Positions 1 through 6,649 of a stretch of 6,699 nt of DNA are shown one piece after another. Source of the DNA: JBEKZQ01 sp049509675 (lineage in GTDB: Bacteria; Planctomycetota; Planctomycetia; Pirellulales; Thermoguttaceae); contig JBEKZQ010000351.1 of NCBI GenBank assembly GCA_049509675.1, forward strand, positions 1 to 6,699, given 5' to 3'. Position numbers and translations under genes: made by a program. Each line of letters opens with the position of its first letter. The first letter of the stretch is position 1. The notes below the pieces were generated by a model. That model was not told the DNA's origin, ran no database searches, and saw nothing but the letters and a program-made list of their open reading frames with translations.

Positions 1-354
1 GTGGCCGGGCTGCTGGCGTGGCTATGGCGGGGGCCGGACCGGCGGCTGCGCGGACTTGCTCTCGGGATCGGCGCCGTTTCGGTCGCGTGCGTGGGCTTTT
101 ACCTGGCCCGGCCGCTGGTCGATCGCAATTACGGCGGCAACGCCAGCGGATTCCGCTGGGTCTTCTGGCTCGCGCCGCTGTGGTTGGTGGCGATGTTGCC
201 CGCGCTGGATTGGATGGCCCGGCGACGTTGGGCCCGCGGCGTCGCCTTGGCCTTGTTGTTGGTTTCCGTGCTATCGGCCAGTTATCCGCTATGGAATCCC
301 TGGAGCCCGCCCTGGCTCATGGACTTCATGGTGTACCTGGGATTGCGGCCGTAG
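1..354 (+). CDS. C-terminal part of a polytopic membrane protein (5' end outside window)
   Basis: The frame is open from the first base and ends at TAG 352-354. The GTG at base 1 has no visible upstream context, so this is most likely the tail of a longer gene cut by the window edge. The 117 visible residues hold about three hydrophobic segments (roughly residues 17-36, 52-67 and 79-93), separated by Arg-rich loops of the kind found on the cytoplasmic face. A loop with NYGGNASGFRW lies between the first two segments, and the tail is rich in Trp and Pro (WNPWSPPW). This looks like the end of a large multi-pass inner-membrane protein, possibly a glycosyltransferase of the GT-C/GT39 sort, which would suit the downstream gene. 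That family call is a guess because the diagnostic N-terminal part is missing. Only 22 bases separate it from the next gene, so the two are probably co-transcribed. Confidence 0.6.
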   Translation: MAGLLAWLWRGPDRRLRGLALGIGAVSVACVGFYLARPLVDRNYGGNASGFRWVFWLAPLWLVAMLPALDWMARRRWARGVALALLLVSVLSASYPLWNPWSPPWLMDFMVYLGLRP

Positions 355-364
355 GGGCGTTCAA

Positions 365-369
365 GAGGA
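365..369 (+). promoter_or_regulatory. Ribosome binding site for the TPR membrane protein
   Basis: GAGGA lies seven bases before the ATG at 377. It decides the start: the same frame is open back to base 56 and beyond, but that part overlaps the upstream gene and reads as a shadow of it. Confidence 0.55.
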
Positions 370-376
370 CAGGTCC

Positions 377-2527
377 ATGTTTTCGGTCAAGGATTGGGTG
401 GCCAGCACAACGTCATTTGGCCGAAAAATGGACCAGTCCCCGGCTGGGCCGAACTCGAACCCGCTATTGCCATATCGCGATCCGATCATCGCTTGCGCCT
501 TGGTCTTGATGACCGTCGCGGTGTACTGGAACGTCCGCCACGCGGAATTCGTGTACTTCGACGACCCCGGCTATGTCTATGCCAATCCGCGGGTGTTGCA
601 GGGACTGAGTTGGGCCAACGTGGGTTGGGCCTTCAGCAATGGCGAGCAGGCCAATTGGCACCCGCTGACCTGGCTCTCGCACATGCTCGACGTGCAAATG
701 TTCGATCTCAAGGCCGGCCGCCATCATTGCGTGAACCTGGCCCTGCACGTGGCCAACGTGCTGTTGCTGTTTGCCGTGCTGCGCCGGATGACGGCGGCCG
801 TGTGGCCCAGTGCTTTCGTGGCGGCCCTGTTTGCCGTCCACCCTCTGCACGTCGAGTCGGTCGCCTGGGTCGCCGAGCGCAAAGATGTCTTGAGCACCTT
901 CTTTGGACTGCTGGCCCTCGGCGCCTACGTGGCCTACGCCCGGCGGCCGAGCCTCTGGCGATACGCCTTGGTGTTCTTGCTGTTCGCCATGAGCCTGATG
1001 TCCAAGGCGATGCTGGTGACGTTCCCCTTCCTGCTGTTGCTGTTGGATTTCTGGCCCTTGGGGCGGCTCACTCCCCTCTCCCTTTGCGCGAGAGGGGTTG
1101 GGGGTGACAATACTTCTCCCCTCTCCCCTCGCGGGAGAGGGGTTGGGGGTGAGGGGGGCGGCACCTGCCGGCAGAAAAGCGCAAGCAGCAGGCCAACGCC
1201 TTCCGCTCCAGCGGCACTTTCCCCGGCCCAGAGCGGCGTGAGCGAACGTTGTCTGTGGGAAAAAGTGCCGCTCTTGGTCCTCTCCCTGATTTGCAGCATC
1301 GTTACCGTTCGGATGCAGCACCAGGCAGGATCGCTGGCCACGATCGAAAACATCCCGCTGTTGCCGCGGATCGAGAATGCCCTGCTGGCCTATGCGGCGT
1401 ATGTGGGCAAGATGGTTTGCCCGGTGGACATGGCGGTGCTCTATCCGCTGGCCCCGATCAAGAATCACCTGGCCGTGGCGGCGGCCGGGCTGGCGCTGCT
1501 GGCCATCTCGGCCGCCGTGAGCTGGGCAGCCTGGCGCGGCTGCCGCTACCCGGCGGTAGGCTGGTTCTGGTACTTGGGCACGCTGGTGCCGGTCATCGGA
1601 CTGATGTGGGTCGGCGAGCAGTGGATGGCCGACCGCTACACCTACATTCCCCTCGTCGGCCTGTTCCTGGCGATTGCCTTCGGCGCGGCGGAACTCACCG
1701 CGCGGCTGCCGCATCAGAAGATCATCCTCGCCTGCGCAGCCGCCGTCGCCCTCGGCGCCTGCATGGTAATAGGCTGGATCCAGGTCGGCTATTGGACCAG
1801 CGAGGAGCGGCTCTTCCGGCACACGCTGGCGGTGACCGCCGACAACCCCATAACCCACAACAACCTGGGCGTGATCCTCGCGCGGCAGGGGCGGCTGGAC
1901 GAGGCCCTCCGGGAGTTCAAGTCGGCCCTGGACATCCGTCCCGCCTATGCCGAAAGCGAGAACAACACCGGCACCGCGCTGGGCTCCCTCGGCCGCACGG
2001 ACGAGGCGATCCGGCATTTCCGCCGGGCTCTGGAATTGAAGCCTGAGTATCCGGAAGCCCACAACGGCCTGGGGAACGTGCTCTTGAATCGCGGACAGGC
2101 GGACGAGGCCATCCGGCATTTTCGGGAGGCGATCCGCTGCCGGCCGGGTTATGTCGATGCCTGCTGCAACCTGGCGAACGCCTTGCTCGCGCGCGGCGAT
2201 CTGGACCAGGCCGTAGACCAATTCCGCGAAGTGCTGAAAGTCGATCCCGGGAACCTGGTGGCCACGTTCAACTTGGGGGCGGCCCTGGCGCGGCAAGAGC
2301 ACACGGAAGCAGCCATGGAGCAGTTCCACCGGGCGCTGCAACTCAATCCGAAGCTGCCGCAAGCCTGGTTCAGCCTGGGCGAATTGGAGGCCCAGGGCGG
2401 CCGCGTGCAGGAGGCCATCAAGGATTATCAGCAGGCCGCACACTGGGCCGCTGCGGCCGGCCGCGCCGACCTGGTCGAGGCGGCCCGCGCCCGCATCGAA
2501 AAGTTGCCCCCGCCCGCTCCACAATGA
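377..2527 (+). CDS. TMTC/PMT-like membrane protein with C-terminal TPR repeats
   Basis: A 716-residue protein. The N-terminal half is a multi-pass membrane domain of the type in bacterial TPR proteins related to eukaryotic TMTC O-mannosyltransferases. An FVYFDDPGYV motif follows the first membrane segment (acidic pair typical of GT-C folds), and HPLHVESVAWVAERKD, MSKAMLVTFP and EQWMADRYTY are also present. From about residue 489 to 690 there are about six tetratricopeptide repeats, recognisable by recurring NNLG, A..EF..AL and P.Y..A patterns. The family suggests glycosyl transfer from a lipid-linked sugar to a protein, with the TPR part holding partners; donor and acceptor are unknown. Start is ATG 377 with GAGGA upstream. 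The odd part is residues 232-292: a Gly/Pro/Ser/Arg-rich stretch between two conserved parts (FWPLGRL and LWEKVPLL), partly encoded by two hairpin repeats. No stop or frameshift results, so the gene is probably functional. The gene converges with the toxin gene, with 15 bases between stops. Confidence 0.85.
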   Translation: MFSVKDWVASTTSFGRKMDQSPAGPNSNPLLPYRDPIIACALVLMTVAVYWNVRHAEFVYFDDPGYVYANPRVLQGLSWANVGWAFSNGEQANWHPLTWLSHMLDVQMFDLKAGRHHCVNLALHVANVLLLFAVLRRMTAAVWPSAFVAALFAVHPLHVESVAWVAERKDVLSTFFGLLALGAYVAYARRPSLWRYALVFLLFAMSLMSKAMLVTFPFLLLLLDFWPLGRLTPLSLCARGVGGDNTSPLSPRGRGVGGEGGGTCRQKSASSRPTPSAPAALSPAQSGVSERCLWEKVPLLVLSLICSIVTVRMQHQAGSLATIENIPLLPRIENALLAYAAYVGKMVCPVDMAVLYPLAPIKNHLAVAAAGLALLAISAAVSWAAWRGCRYPAVGWFWYLGTLVPVIGLMWVGEQWMADRYTYIPLVGLFLAIAFGAAELTARLPHQKIILACAAAVALGACMVIGWIQVGYWTSEERLFRHTLAVTADNPITHNNLGVILARQGRLDEALREFKSALDIRPAYAESENNTGTALGSLGRTDEAIRHFRRALELKPEYPEAHNGLGNVLLNRGQADEAIRHFREAIRCRPGYVDACCNLANALLARGDLDQAVDQFREVLKVDPGNLVATFNLGAALARQEHTEAAMEQFHRALQLNPKLPQAWFSLGELEAQGGRVQEAIKDYQQAAHWAAAAGRADLVEAARARIEKLPPPAPQ
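1073..1152 (+). repeat. Two hairpin repeats at 45-base period inside the TPR gene
   Basis: Copy 1 has stem arms CCCCTCTC (1073-1080) and GAGAGGGG (1090-1097). Copy 2 has arms CCCCTCTCCC (1118-1127) and GGGAGAGGGG (1133-1142). Each is followed by the same tail, TTGGGGGTGA (1098-1107 and 1143-1152). Copies are offset by exactly 45 bases, so both are read in the same frame, as PLSLCARGVGG and PLSPRGRGVGG. Short C/T-rich arms, a small loop and a G-rich tail match a REP-like palindrome known to me from many GC-rich bacterial genomes, where the other strand often reads as TPNPSP..GEG. This is a non-autonomous repeat; no transposase is nearby. Confidence 0.85.
1210..1272. repeat. 11-base inverted repeat in the same inserted region
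   Basis: AGCGGCACTTT (1210-1220) is the exact reverse complement of AAAGTGCCGCT (1262-1272), with 41 bases between. The right arm lies in codons for the conserved EKVPLL part of the protein, and the left arm lies in the unconserved Ser/Pro/Ala-rich insert. It may mark the boundary of a larger inserted element or be chance. Confidence 0.4.
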
Positions 2528-2542
2528 GTTGGCTCTCTTCCA

Positions 2543-2803
2543 TCATCCCCGGTAAACGTCTTTACGGTGGGCTACCCGCAACACCAGCACCACCAAGCGG
2601 TCATCGTGGATTTCATACACCACGCGGTAGTTGCCGATCCGAATTCGCCAGAGGTTTTCCATCCCGGCCAACTTGACCACGCCTGTAGGGCGAGGATCGC
2701 CGGCCAGTTCTCGCAACGCAACGGCAATCCGAATCTGGACCGGCTTGGGAAGCCGCTTCAGATCGCGATGTGCGGACGGTAGTAATCCTACCTGGTAGGC
2801 CAC
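2543..2803 (-). CDS. RelE/ParE-superfamily toxin (mRNA interferase type)
   Basis: An 86-residue protein, the usual size for RelE toxins, which cut mRNA in the ribosomal A site. The start chosen is GTG 2803-2801, giving MAYQVGLLPSAHRDLKRLPK, a typical RelE opening. The frame is open further upstream, but that part only overlaps the antitoxin gene. Against E. coli RelE by eye, R53 and R55 (WRIRIG) stand at the K52/K54 positions, R60 (NYRVVYE) at R61, R80 (HRKDVY) at R81 and Y84 at Y87, so the active-site set looks intact, with Arg for Lys at two sites. The gene follows the antitoxin with four bases between stop and start and has only a weak ribosome site, so translation is probably coupled. It should be co-transcribed and silenced by the antitoxin complex. 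A ParE-like gyrase target is less likely given the intact basic/Tyr set. Confidence 0.87.
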   Translation of the reverse strand: MAYQVGLLPSAHRDLKRLPKPVQIRIAVALRELAGDPRPTGVVKLAGMENLWRIRIGNYRVVYEIHDDRLVVLVLRVAHRKDVYRG

Positions 2804-2807
2804 GGTC

Positions 2808-3095
2808 TCAACCGATCCGGCGATTACGGCTGGCACGCGGGTTCTTTGCGATGCCCAGGTCGGCTTCAATCTGGGCCAGTGGGATTGGCTTGCCGCCTTC
2901 CTTGCGGGCCTTTAGCGCCGCCTTTACGTCGGCGCGCTCTTCCAACTGCTCCAACAGTCGCAGGTCTTCCAGCGACACCAGGGCCAACACGGGCTTGTTG
3001 CGCCGCTCCAGCACGACCCGCTCGCCCCCGTAGGCGACGCGGTTAATCACGTCGGCCAGGTTCGCGCGAATCTCATGCACGCCGACTTCGATCAC
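2808..3095 (-). CDS. Phd/YefM-family antitoxin
   Basis: A 95-residue protein starting at GTG 3095-3093, seven bases after a clear AGGAGG. The N-terminal half matches the Phd/YefM DNA-binding and dimerisation fold: VGVHEIRANLADVINRV, then GGERVVLERRNKPVLALVSL, ending in the EDLRLLEQLEE helix. The charged C-terminal part (about residues 60-95, DVKAALKARKEGGKPIPLAQ and a basic tail) is the expected flexible segment that wraps the toxin. It neutralises the RelE-type toxin encoded four bases downstream and should repress the shared promoter through the palindrome upstream. The order antitoxin then toxin is the standard one. Nothing appears truncated. Family confidence is high; the exact toxin pairing follows from adjacency. 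Confidence 0.88.
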   Translation of the reverse strand: MIEVGVHEIRANLADVINRVAYGGERVVLERRNKPVLALVSLEDLRLLEQLEERADVKAALKARKEGGKPIPLAQIEADLGIAKNPRASRNRRIG

Positions 3096-3102
3096 GGCAC
3101 TG

Positions 3103-3108
3103 CCTCCT
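3103..3108 (-). promoter_or_regulatory. Strong ribosome binding site of the antitoxin gene
   Basis: AGGAGG on the minus strand, seven bases before the GTG start at 3095. It supports a GTG rather than an ATG start, and contrasts with the weak site before the toxin, as expected if antitoxin must be made in excess. Confidence 0.75.
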
Positions 3109-3122
3109 GTGAAGAAAGGGTC

Positions 3123-3136
3123 ATAATGTACATTAT
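3123..3136. promoter_or_regulatory. Operator palindrome of the toxin-antitoxin operon (TGTACA core)
   Basis: ATAATGTACATTAT is a perfect 14-base palindrome centred on TGTACA. The E. coli YefM-YoeB complex is known to bind palindromes with this TGTACA core. Its position over the predicted -10 and 27 bases before the antitoxin start fits autorepression by blocking RNA polymerase. Confidence 0.75.
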
Positions 3137-3160
3137 CGCCCTTTTCGTCAATTCAGTCAA
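3132..3160 (-). promoter_or_regulatory. Promoter of the toxin-antitoxin operon
   Basis: On the minus strand, TTGACT (3160-3155) and GATAAT (3137-3132) are separated by 17 bases, each one mismatch from the sigma-70 consensus. A second pair, TTGACG (3151-3146) and CATTAT (3128-3123), also 17 bases apart, overlaps it nine bases downstream. The first -35 covers the stop codon of the EEP gene, so the toxin-antitoxin pair can be transcribed independently of the genes before it. Both -10 candidates lie within or at the operator palindrome. Confidence 0.6.
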
Positions 3161-4061
3161 GTGCCTGCTCCAATTCGGCCCAGACCAGCGGATGGTCCGA
3201 AGCATCGTTCTCGCGGATGCCCGCGTCCACGCAACGCAGCCCGCGGGCGATGATCCAGTCGATGCGGGCCGACGCGCTGGGGCCGAGGACCTGGCCCACG
3301 GGATCCAGCACGCCCTTGGTCGCCAGCAGGCGGCGGAGTTGCGGGTTTTGGGCGTTGCAGTTCAAGTCGCCCAACAGGACGGCCGGCTCGGCCAGGGCCA
3401 GGTACAAGTCGATCACGGCCCGCAGTTGTTCCTGCTGCTCGTCTTTGGGAGTCATCACGTGCGTCAGCAAGACGTGAATGGTTCGGCCCGCATGCACGAG
3501 GTCGAGGAGGACCACGTTGCGATAGCCCTGATCGCGGCGGCCGGCCAACGGTATCCGTTGCCAACCGGTGACCGGCAACCGGCTCAGCAGGCCGTTGCCG
3601 GAGTCCAAGTGATACCAGGCCCGGGAGGTGGGGGCGAAGAGCCAGGCCATTGCCAGGCGTTGGCCCAGGTCGCCGGCCTGATCGATCTTTTCCCACGCCC
3701 GGGGACCGTGGACCTCCTGGAGGGCCACGAAGTCCAGGCCTTCCAGGCAGGCCGCCACGCGGTCCGGATCGCGGCGTTCGTCCGGCCCGCGGCAACCGTG
3801 GATATTGAACGTGCCCAGGCGGATCGTTTTTCGCGAGGCCGCGGCTGCCGTGGGGATCTGTCCTTCCAGCGCGGTCCCTTGGGCCGGCCCCAGCGGCACG
3901 GGCAGTGAGGCATGCCAACAGAGTCCGCCCACCGCCACGGCTGCGGCCAGCACGGCGAGCCATCGACGCGGGGACTGTCCCAATTTTCGTTCCACGAAAA
4001 TGGGACTGTCCCCGTTGGAATCGCCCCGCGGGTCGTTGTTCGACTCGGCCTCAGGTGGCAT
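3153..4061 (-). CDS. Endonuclease/exonuclease/phosphatase (EEP) family protein with N-terminal membrane anchor
   Basis: A 302-residue protein with the EEP (DNase I/exonuclease III/sphingomyelinase-like) fold: a metal-dependent phosphodiesterase or phosphatase, substrate unknown. The catalytic set is complete: N86 in TFNIHG, E116 in LQEVHG, GNGLLSR at 155-161, H201 in LLTH, D232 and N234 in GDLNC, D268 in RIDWI, and D289-H290 in ASDHPLVW. Residues 34-51 form one hydrophobic segment after an Arg pair, so the enzyme domain is probably anchored with its domain outside the cytoplasm. Start is ATG 4061, nine bases after AGGAGGT; the frame is open upstream but that part overlaps the GT9 gene. It overlaps the GT9 stop by 11 bases, which indicates an operon and coupled translation. 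Residues 17-31 are encoded by a palindromic repeat and are dispensable-looking. A DNA-repair role is unlikely for an anchored protein; lipid or envelope phosphodiester hydrolysis is plausible. Confidence 0.85.
   Translation of the reverse strand: MPPEAESNNDPRGDSNGDSPIFVERKLGQSPRRWLAVLAAAVAVGGLCWHASLPVPLGPAQGTALEGQIPTAAAASRKTIRLGTFNIHGCRGPDERRDPDRVAACLEGLDFVALQEVHGPRAWEKIDQAGDLGQRLAMAWLFAPTSRAWYHLDSGNGLLSRLPVTGWQRIPLAGRRDQGYRNVVLLDLVHAGRTIHVLLTHVMTPKDEQQEQLRAVIDLYLALAEPAVLLGDLNCNAQNPQLRRLLATKGVLDPVGQVLGPSASARIDWIIARGLRCVDAGIRENDASDHPLVWAELEQALD
3970..4013. repeat. Double palindrome (GGGACTGTCCC type) inside the EEP gene
   Basis: GGGGACTGTCCC (3970-3981) and GGGACTGTCCCC (4002-4013) are each palindromic about a central T. 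Between them, ATTTTCG (3983-3989) and CGAAAAT (3995-4001) form an inner inverted repeat with a five-base loop. The whole unit is therefore a nearly symmetrical element of 44 bases. Read on the minus strand it encodes GDSPIFVERKLGQSP, just before the membrane anchor of the EEP protein. The form resembles REP-type repeats mobilised by RAYT (REP-associated tyrosine) transposases, but none is encoded here. Confidence 0.82.
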
Positions 4062-5106
4062 GTTCGTTGGACCTCCTGGCCAGAACCTCGTCGCAGGCGG
4101 CACAGACGGCCGTTACGTCGATCGCCTCCATGTACCGAGACGAGGCGTGCCGGCGCTGGCGGGTCGTGCCTTCCAGGCACATCTTCTGCACGCAAATGTG
4201 TTGCGGACCGTAGGGGCCATGCATCTCGGCCGGCCACGGGCCGTACAGGCCCACGCAGGGCGTATCGACGGCCGCCGCCAGGTGCAGGGGGCCCGTGTCG
4301 GAACCGACGCACAGGACGGCTCGGCGGGCCGTTTCGGCCAGTTGTGCCAGCGTCATTCTTGGGGCCAGCCGGGCGTATCCTCCCGCGCCGGCCACAATCT
4401 GTTCGGCCCGGGTCTTCTCCTCTCGGTTCCCCCACAGGATCAGGCTTGCCAGTTGCCGTTGACTGCCCAGGTACGCGGCAACCTCCGTATAGCGCCGGGC
4501 CGGCCAAAGCTTCGAGGGCCAGCCGGCGCCGGGGATCATCAGGGCGAAGCGGTCGGCCACGCCGGTCTCTTCCAGTAGTGCCGCAGTCGACCGGCAGTCG
4601 TCCGGCAGCCGGGGCACGCGGAAACAAACCGCCGGCCTATCGATTCCCAACGGCTGCAATAAACGGAGGTTCCGCTGGACGGCGTGCAAACCATCGGCGT
4701 TGATCCGCTCGGTGTTCAGCCAGGGGGCCAGTTCTCGTCCCCAACGGCCGCCGAAGCCGATCCGCCGCCGCGTTCCCGAGAGCCACGCGGCGACGGCCGT
4801 TTTCGTAAGTCCCTGGGCCTCGATGGCCACGTCGAAATGCCACGCGCGGAGCTGCCGGCGCAGTTGCCACACCCTGCGCGGCGATTTCAGCCAGCCCCGC
4901 GGCAGGGCGACCAACTCGTCCAACGCCTCGTGTCCGTGCAGCAGGTCGGCCCCCGGCCGTTCCGCGACCCATGCCAGGAAAGCCTGCGGAAAGCGTGCGC
5001 GCAGCGCGCAGGCCAACGGCATCGTGTGGATCACGTCGCCGATGGCGCTGAGCCGCACCAGCAGAATTCGCGGCGACCGTTCCTCGATCCTCTTGGGAGA
5101 TGCCAT
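4051..5106 (-). CDS. GT9-family glycosyltransferase (ADP-heptose:LPS heptosyltransferase-like)
   Basis: A 351-residue protein, normal length for the GT9 heptosyltransferase family, which adds heptose or a related sugar from a nucleotide donor to the LPS inner core at the cytoplasmic face. Residues 13-28 give the hallmark opening RILLVRLSAIGDVIHT. Residues 267-290 give the donor-site motif VGSDTGPLHLAAAVDTPCVG followed by LYGP. A two-domain GT-B layout is clear. The C-terminal tail has several Cys (ICVQKMC, VCAAC), which may be structural. The start ATG 5106 places MASPKRIEERSP before the hallmark motif; no ribosome site is visible because a repeat element ends ten bases upstream. The frame stays open through that element up to 5301, so an extended form cannot be excluded. 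It lies downstream of DUF362 and overlaps the EEP start, so it is probably part of a three-gene unit. The exact sugar and acceptor are unknown. Confidence 0.87.
   Translation of the reverse strand: MASPKRIEERSPRILLVRLSAIGDVIHTMPLACALRARFPQAFLAWVAERPGADLLHGHEALDELVALPRGWLKSPRRVWQLRRQLRAWHFDVAIEAQGLTKTAVAAWLSGTRRRIGFGGRWGRELAPWLNTERINADGLHAVQRNLRLLQPLGIDRPAVCFRVPRLPDDCRSTAALLEETGVADRFALMIPGAGWPSKLWPARRYTEVAAYLGSQRQLASLILWGNREEKTRAEQIVAGAGGYARLAPRMTLAQLAETARRAVLCVGSDTGPLHLAAAVDTPCVGLYGPWPAEMHGPYGPQHICVQKMCLEGTTRQRRHASSRYMEAIDVTAVCAACDEVLARRSNEHAT
4071..4077 (-). promoter_or_regulatory. Strong ribosome binding site of the EEP gene
   Basis: AGGAGGT on the minus strand, nine bases before ATG 4061, lying within the last codons of the GT9 gene. 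It decides the EEP start against in-frame codons further upstream. Confidence 0.75.
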
Positions 5107-5114
5107 AGCGTCGC

Positions 5115-5236
<122 letters not shown>

Positions 5237-5254
5237 GTTACCCCCCACTCACTT

Positions 5255-6517
5255 TCAACACATGCCTTCGAACCCAGCCGGCAGCGAACGCGCGCGGCCA
5301 TGAAACATCGCCGTGGGATCGGCCAGTTTCCGCTTCTGGGGATTGAACGGGAAGAGGGCCTGCTGCAAGGGCACGCCCGCGACCTCGATGCGTTTGATAT
5401 CGATCGCGCCTACGCCCACGGCCGCCAACAACAGCAGGTGATTTTCGCCGGGAAACGGAAACTGCCCGTGGCCGGCCTGGGGATCGTAGCCCATCACCGC
5501 GGTACCCACCGCATCGGTGCAGACGGGGTTTCGGCCGACCAATAGCAGGCCGGGCTTTAAGGGCTGGGCCGTGGCCGACCAAGGGCCCTCTCCGCCGCGG
5601 CTGGTCTCGATGCCGTCGACAATGGCCAGATCGACCGGCCGGGCGCCGAGAACATCGGCGGTCACCCGCGGCACCCGCTGTTTCCAGTGGGCCGGCGCCT
5701 GTTGGGCGATAGCGGCGGGCACGCCGGCCGGAACCGGCCGGACGCCATCGTGCAGGATTTGCTCCCGGTTACTGGTGGTGCCCTCGTTGGGCGCGTCATT
5801 GGCATAGAGCGACGCGGGGAGGATGCCGAAGAGATTTTTGACCGACAGCGTAACGCCCGCCGAAAGATGGTCCTTCAGTTTGGCCAGCGACACAAAGACG
5901 TCGGTGTTCGCATAGCGGCTATTGACATCGAAGGCGGGGAAAAGATAGCCGCCCCAGGGAACGCGGAGCCGTGCGTAACGCGGCCAGCGACCGCGATTGC
6001 GGGTGTCCTCGAAGATCACCTGCTGGCCGCCGGCCGACTTGATCTGGGCCACGTCCCATCCGCCGCCGGCCAGCACTTCTTCCGGGCTCAGGGTGGAGTA
6101 CTGGCTTTCGACGACGACGATCCGCCGCGCGCCGGCGTCGCGGAGCGACGCGCACAGCGCGGCCAGCATGTTCGGATGGACCTGGTAGGTTCGGAAGCCG
6201 GGCATGCCGGCCATGGGGGCCGGTCCGCCGGTTACATTGATCTTGATAGTCACCGTCTTTCCGGCCACCAGTTTCTTGATGCCCCCGATGAGATTCAGGG
6301 CCGTATCGAGCCGATCGCGCAGCAGTTGCGGTTCATACGACGGGCACTTCTGGATGGCCACAGGCGCAGCGGGCGCCAGTGCCGAGCGATCGGCCACCCC
6401 GGGCGGAAGCCAGCGCAGATCGGCCGCTGCCAGCGGCGCCACACCTTGCGCGACGGCCAAGCCCGCCGCACCGATTCCCGAGAGCAACACCTCGCGCCGG
6501 CTGAACTTGCGGGACAT
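5255..6517 (-). CDS. DUF362 domain protein with Tat signal peptide
   Basis: A 420-residue protein. The N-terminus MSRKFSRREVLLSGIGAAGL is a twin-arginine (Tat) signal (R7-R8), followed by a hydrophobic stretch and an Ala-rich likely cleavage region near residue 31, so the protein is probably exported folded. The rest is a DUF362 domain: KTVTIKINVTGGPAP, then HPNMLAALCASLRDAGARRI with VVVESQYS, LAKLKDH with SVKNLFGILP, DLAIVDGIETSRGGEGPW, and a C-terminal NPVCTDAVGTAVMGYDPQAG. The biochemical role of DUF362 is not established; Tat export suggests a cofactor or metal is bound. No 4Fe-4S CxxC cluster was seen, unlike some DUF362 proteins fused to ferredoxin domains. Start is ATG 6517, five bases after GGGGAGGT; an earlier in-frame start adds 12 residues but lacks such a site. 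It heads the minus-strand gene row; 148 bases, mostly the repeat element, separate it from GT9. Confidence 0.85.
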   Translation of the reverse strand: MSRKFSRREVLLSGIGAAGLAVAQGVAPLAAADLRWLPPGVADRSALAPAAPVAIQKCPSYEPQLLRDRLDTALNLIGGIKKLVAGKTVTIKINVTGGPAPMAGMPGFRTYQVHPNMLAALCASLRDAGARRIVVVESQYSTLSPEEVLAGGGWDVAQIKSAGGQQVIFEDTRNRGRWPRYARLRVPWGGYLFPAFDVNSRYANTDVFVSLAKLKDHLSAGVTLSVKNLFGILPASLYANDAPNEGTTSNREQILHDGVRPVPAGVPAAIAQQAPAHWKQRVPRVTADVLGARPVDLAIVDGIETSRGGEGPWSATAQPLKPGLLLVGRNPVCTDAVGTAVMGYDPQAGHGQFPFPGENHLLLLAAVGVGAIDIKRIEVAGVPLQQALFPFNPQKRKLADPTAMFHGRARSLPAGFEGMC

Positions 6518-6522
6518 ACGCG

Positions 6523-6530
6523 ACCTCCCC
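6523..6530 (-). promoter_or_regulatory. Ribosome binding site of the DUF362 gene
   Basis: GGGGAGGT on the minus strand, five bases before ATG 6517. It favours the start that begins directly with the Tat signal over an ATG 36 bases upstream. Confidence 0.65.
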
Positions 6531-6578
6531 AAAATGTGGGCGGGGCGACGCAATCTGACCTACGGCCGCCCGCTGAGA

Positions 6579-6607
6579 AGTTTACACGGCCGAGCCGCCG
6601 CAAGCAA
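6579..6607 (-). promoter_or_regulatory. Weak promoter candidate for the DUF362 gene
   Basis: On the minus strand, TTGCTT (6607-6602) and TAAACT (6584-6579) are 17 bases apart. Matches to consensus are only three and four of six, so this is tentative. It lies in the one AT-richer patch upstream of the gene. Confidence 0.22.
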
Positions 6608-6620
6608 CGGGCCTGTTTTT

Positions 6621-6644
6621 CTCCCTCTCCCGCAACGGGCGAGA
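6621..6644. repeat. Degraded relative of the C/T-rich hairpin repeat
   Basis: CTCCCTCTCCCG (6621-6632) is followed by CGGGCGAGA (6636-6644), giving an imperfect stem with a bulge. The arms resemble the intact hairpins at 1073-1142. A nine-base direct repeat, GCAACGGGC, occurs at 6604-6612 and 6632-6640. Confidence 0.45.
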
Positions 6645-6649
6645 CGTAG

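Noticed and set aside
56..376. N-terminal extension of the TPR protein upstream of ATG 377
   Set aside because: It overlaps the upstream membrane gene in another frame, reads as low-complexity Trp/Arg/Cys sequence, and a ribosome site lies before 377.
1073..1152. CRISPR-like or intrinsic terminator reading of the tandem hairpins
   Set aside because: Only two units, no spacers of constant length between identical repeats, no T-run, and the sequence lies in an open reading frame.
464..2524. A 686-codon open frame antisense to the TPR membrane gene
   Set aside because: It mirrors a GC-rich gene with strong third-position bias. Its translation is rich in Gln, Gly, His and Arg with no recognisable domain, while the plus strand has clear motifs.
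2546..2567. Possible bidirectional terminator between the convergent TPR and toxin genes
   Set aside because: GTAAA...TTTAC near 2552-2565 gives only a five-base stem, has no T-run and lies inside the toxin coding sequence.
3075..3908. Plus-strand open frame of 277 codons opposite the EEP gene
   Set aside because: The EEP strand has a full catalytic set and a strong ribosome site; the plus-strand frame has no recognisable features.
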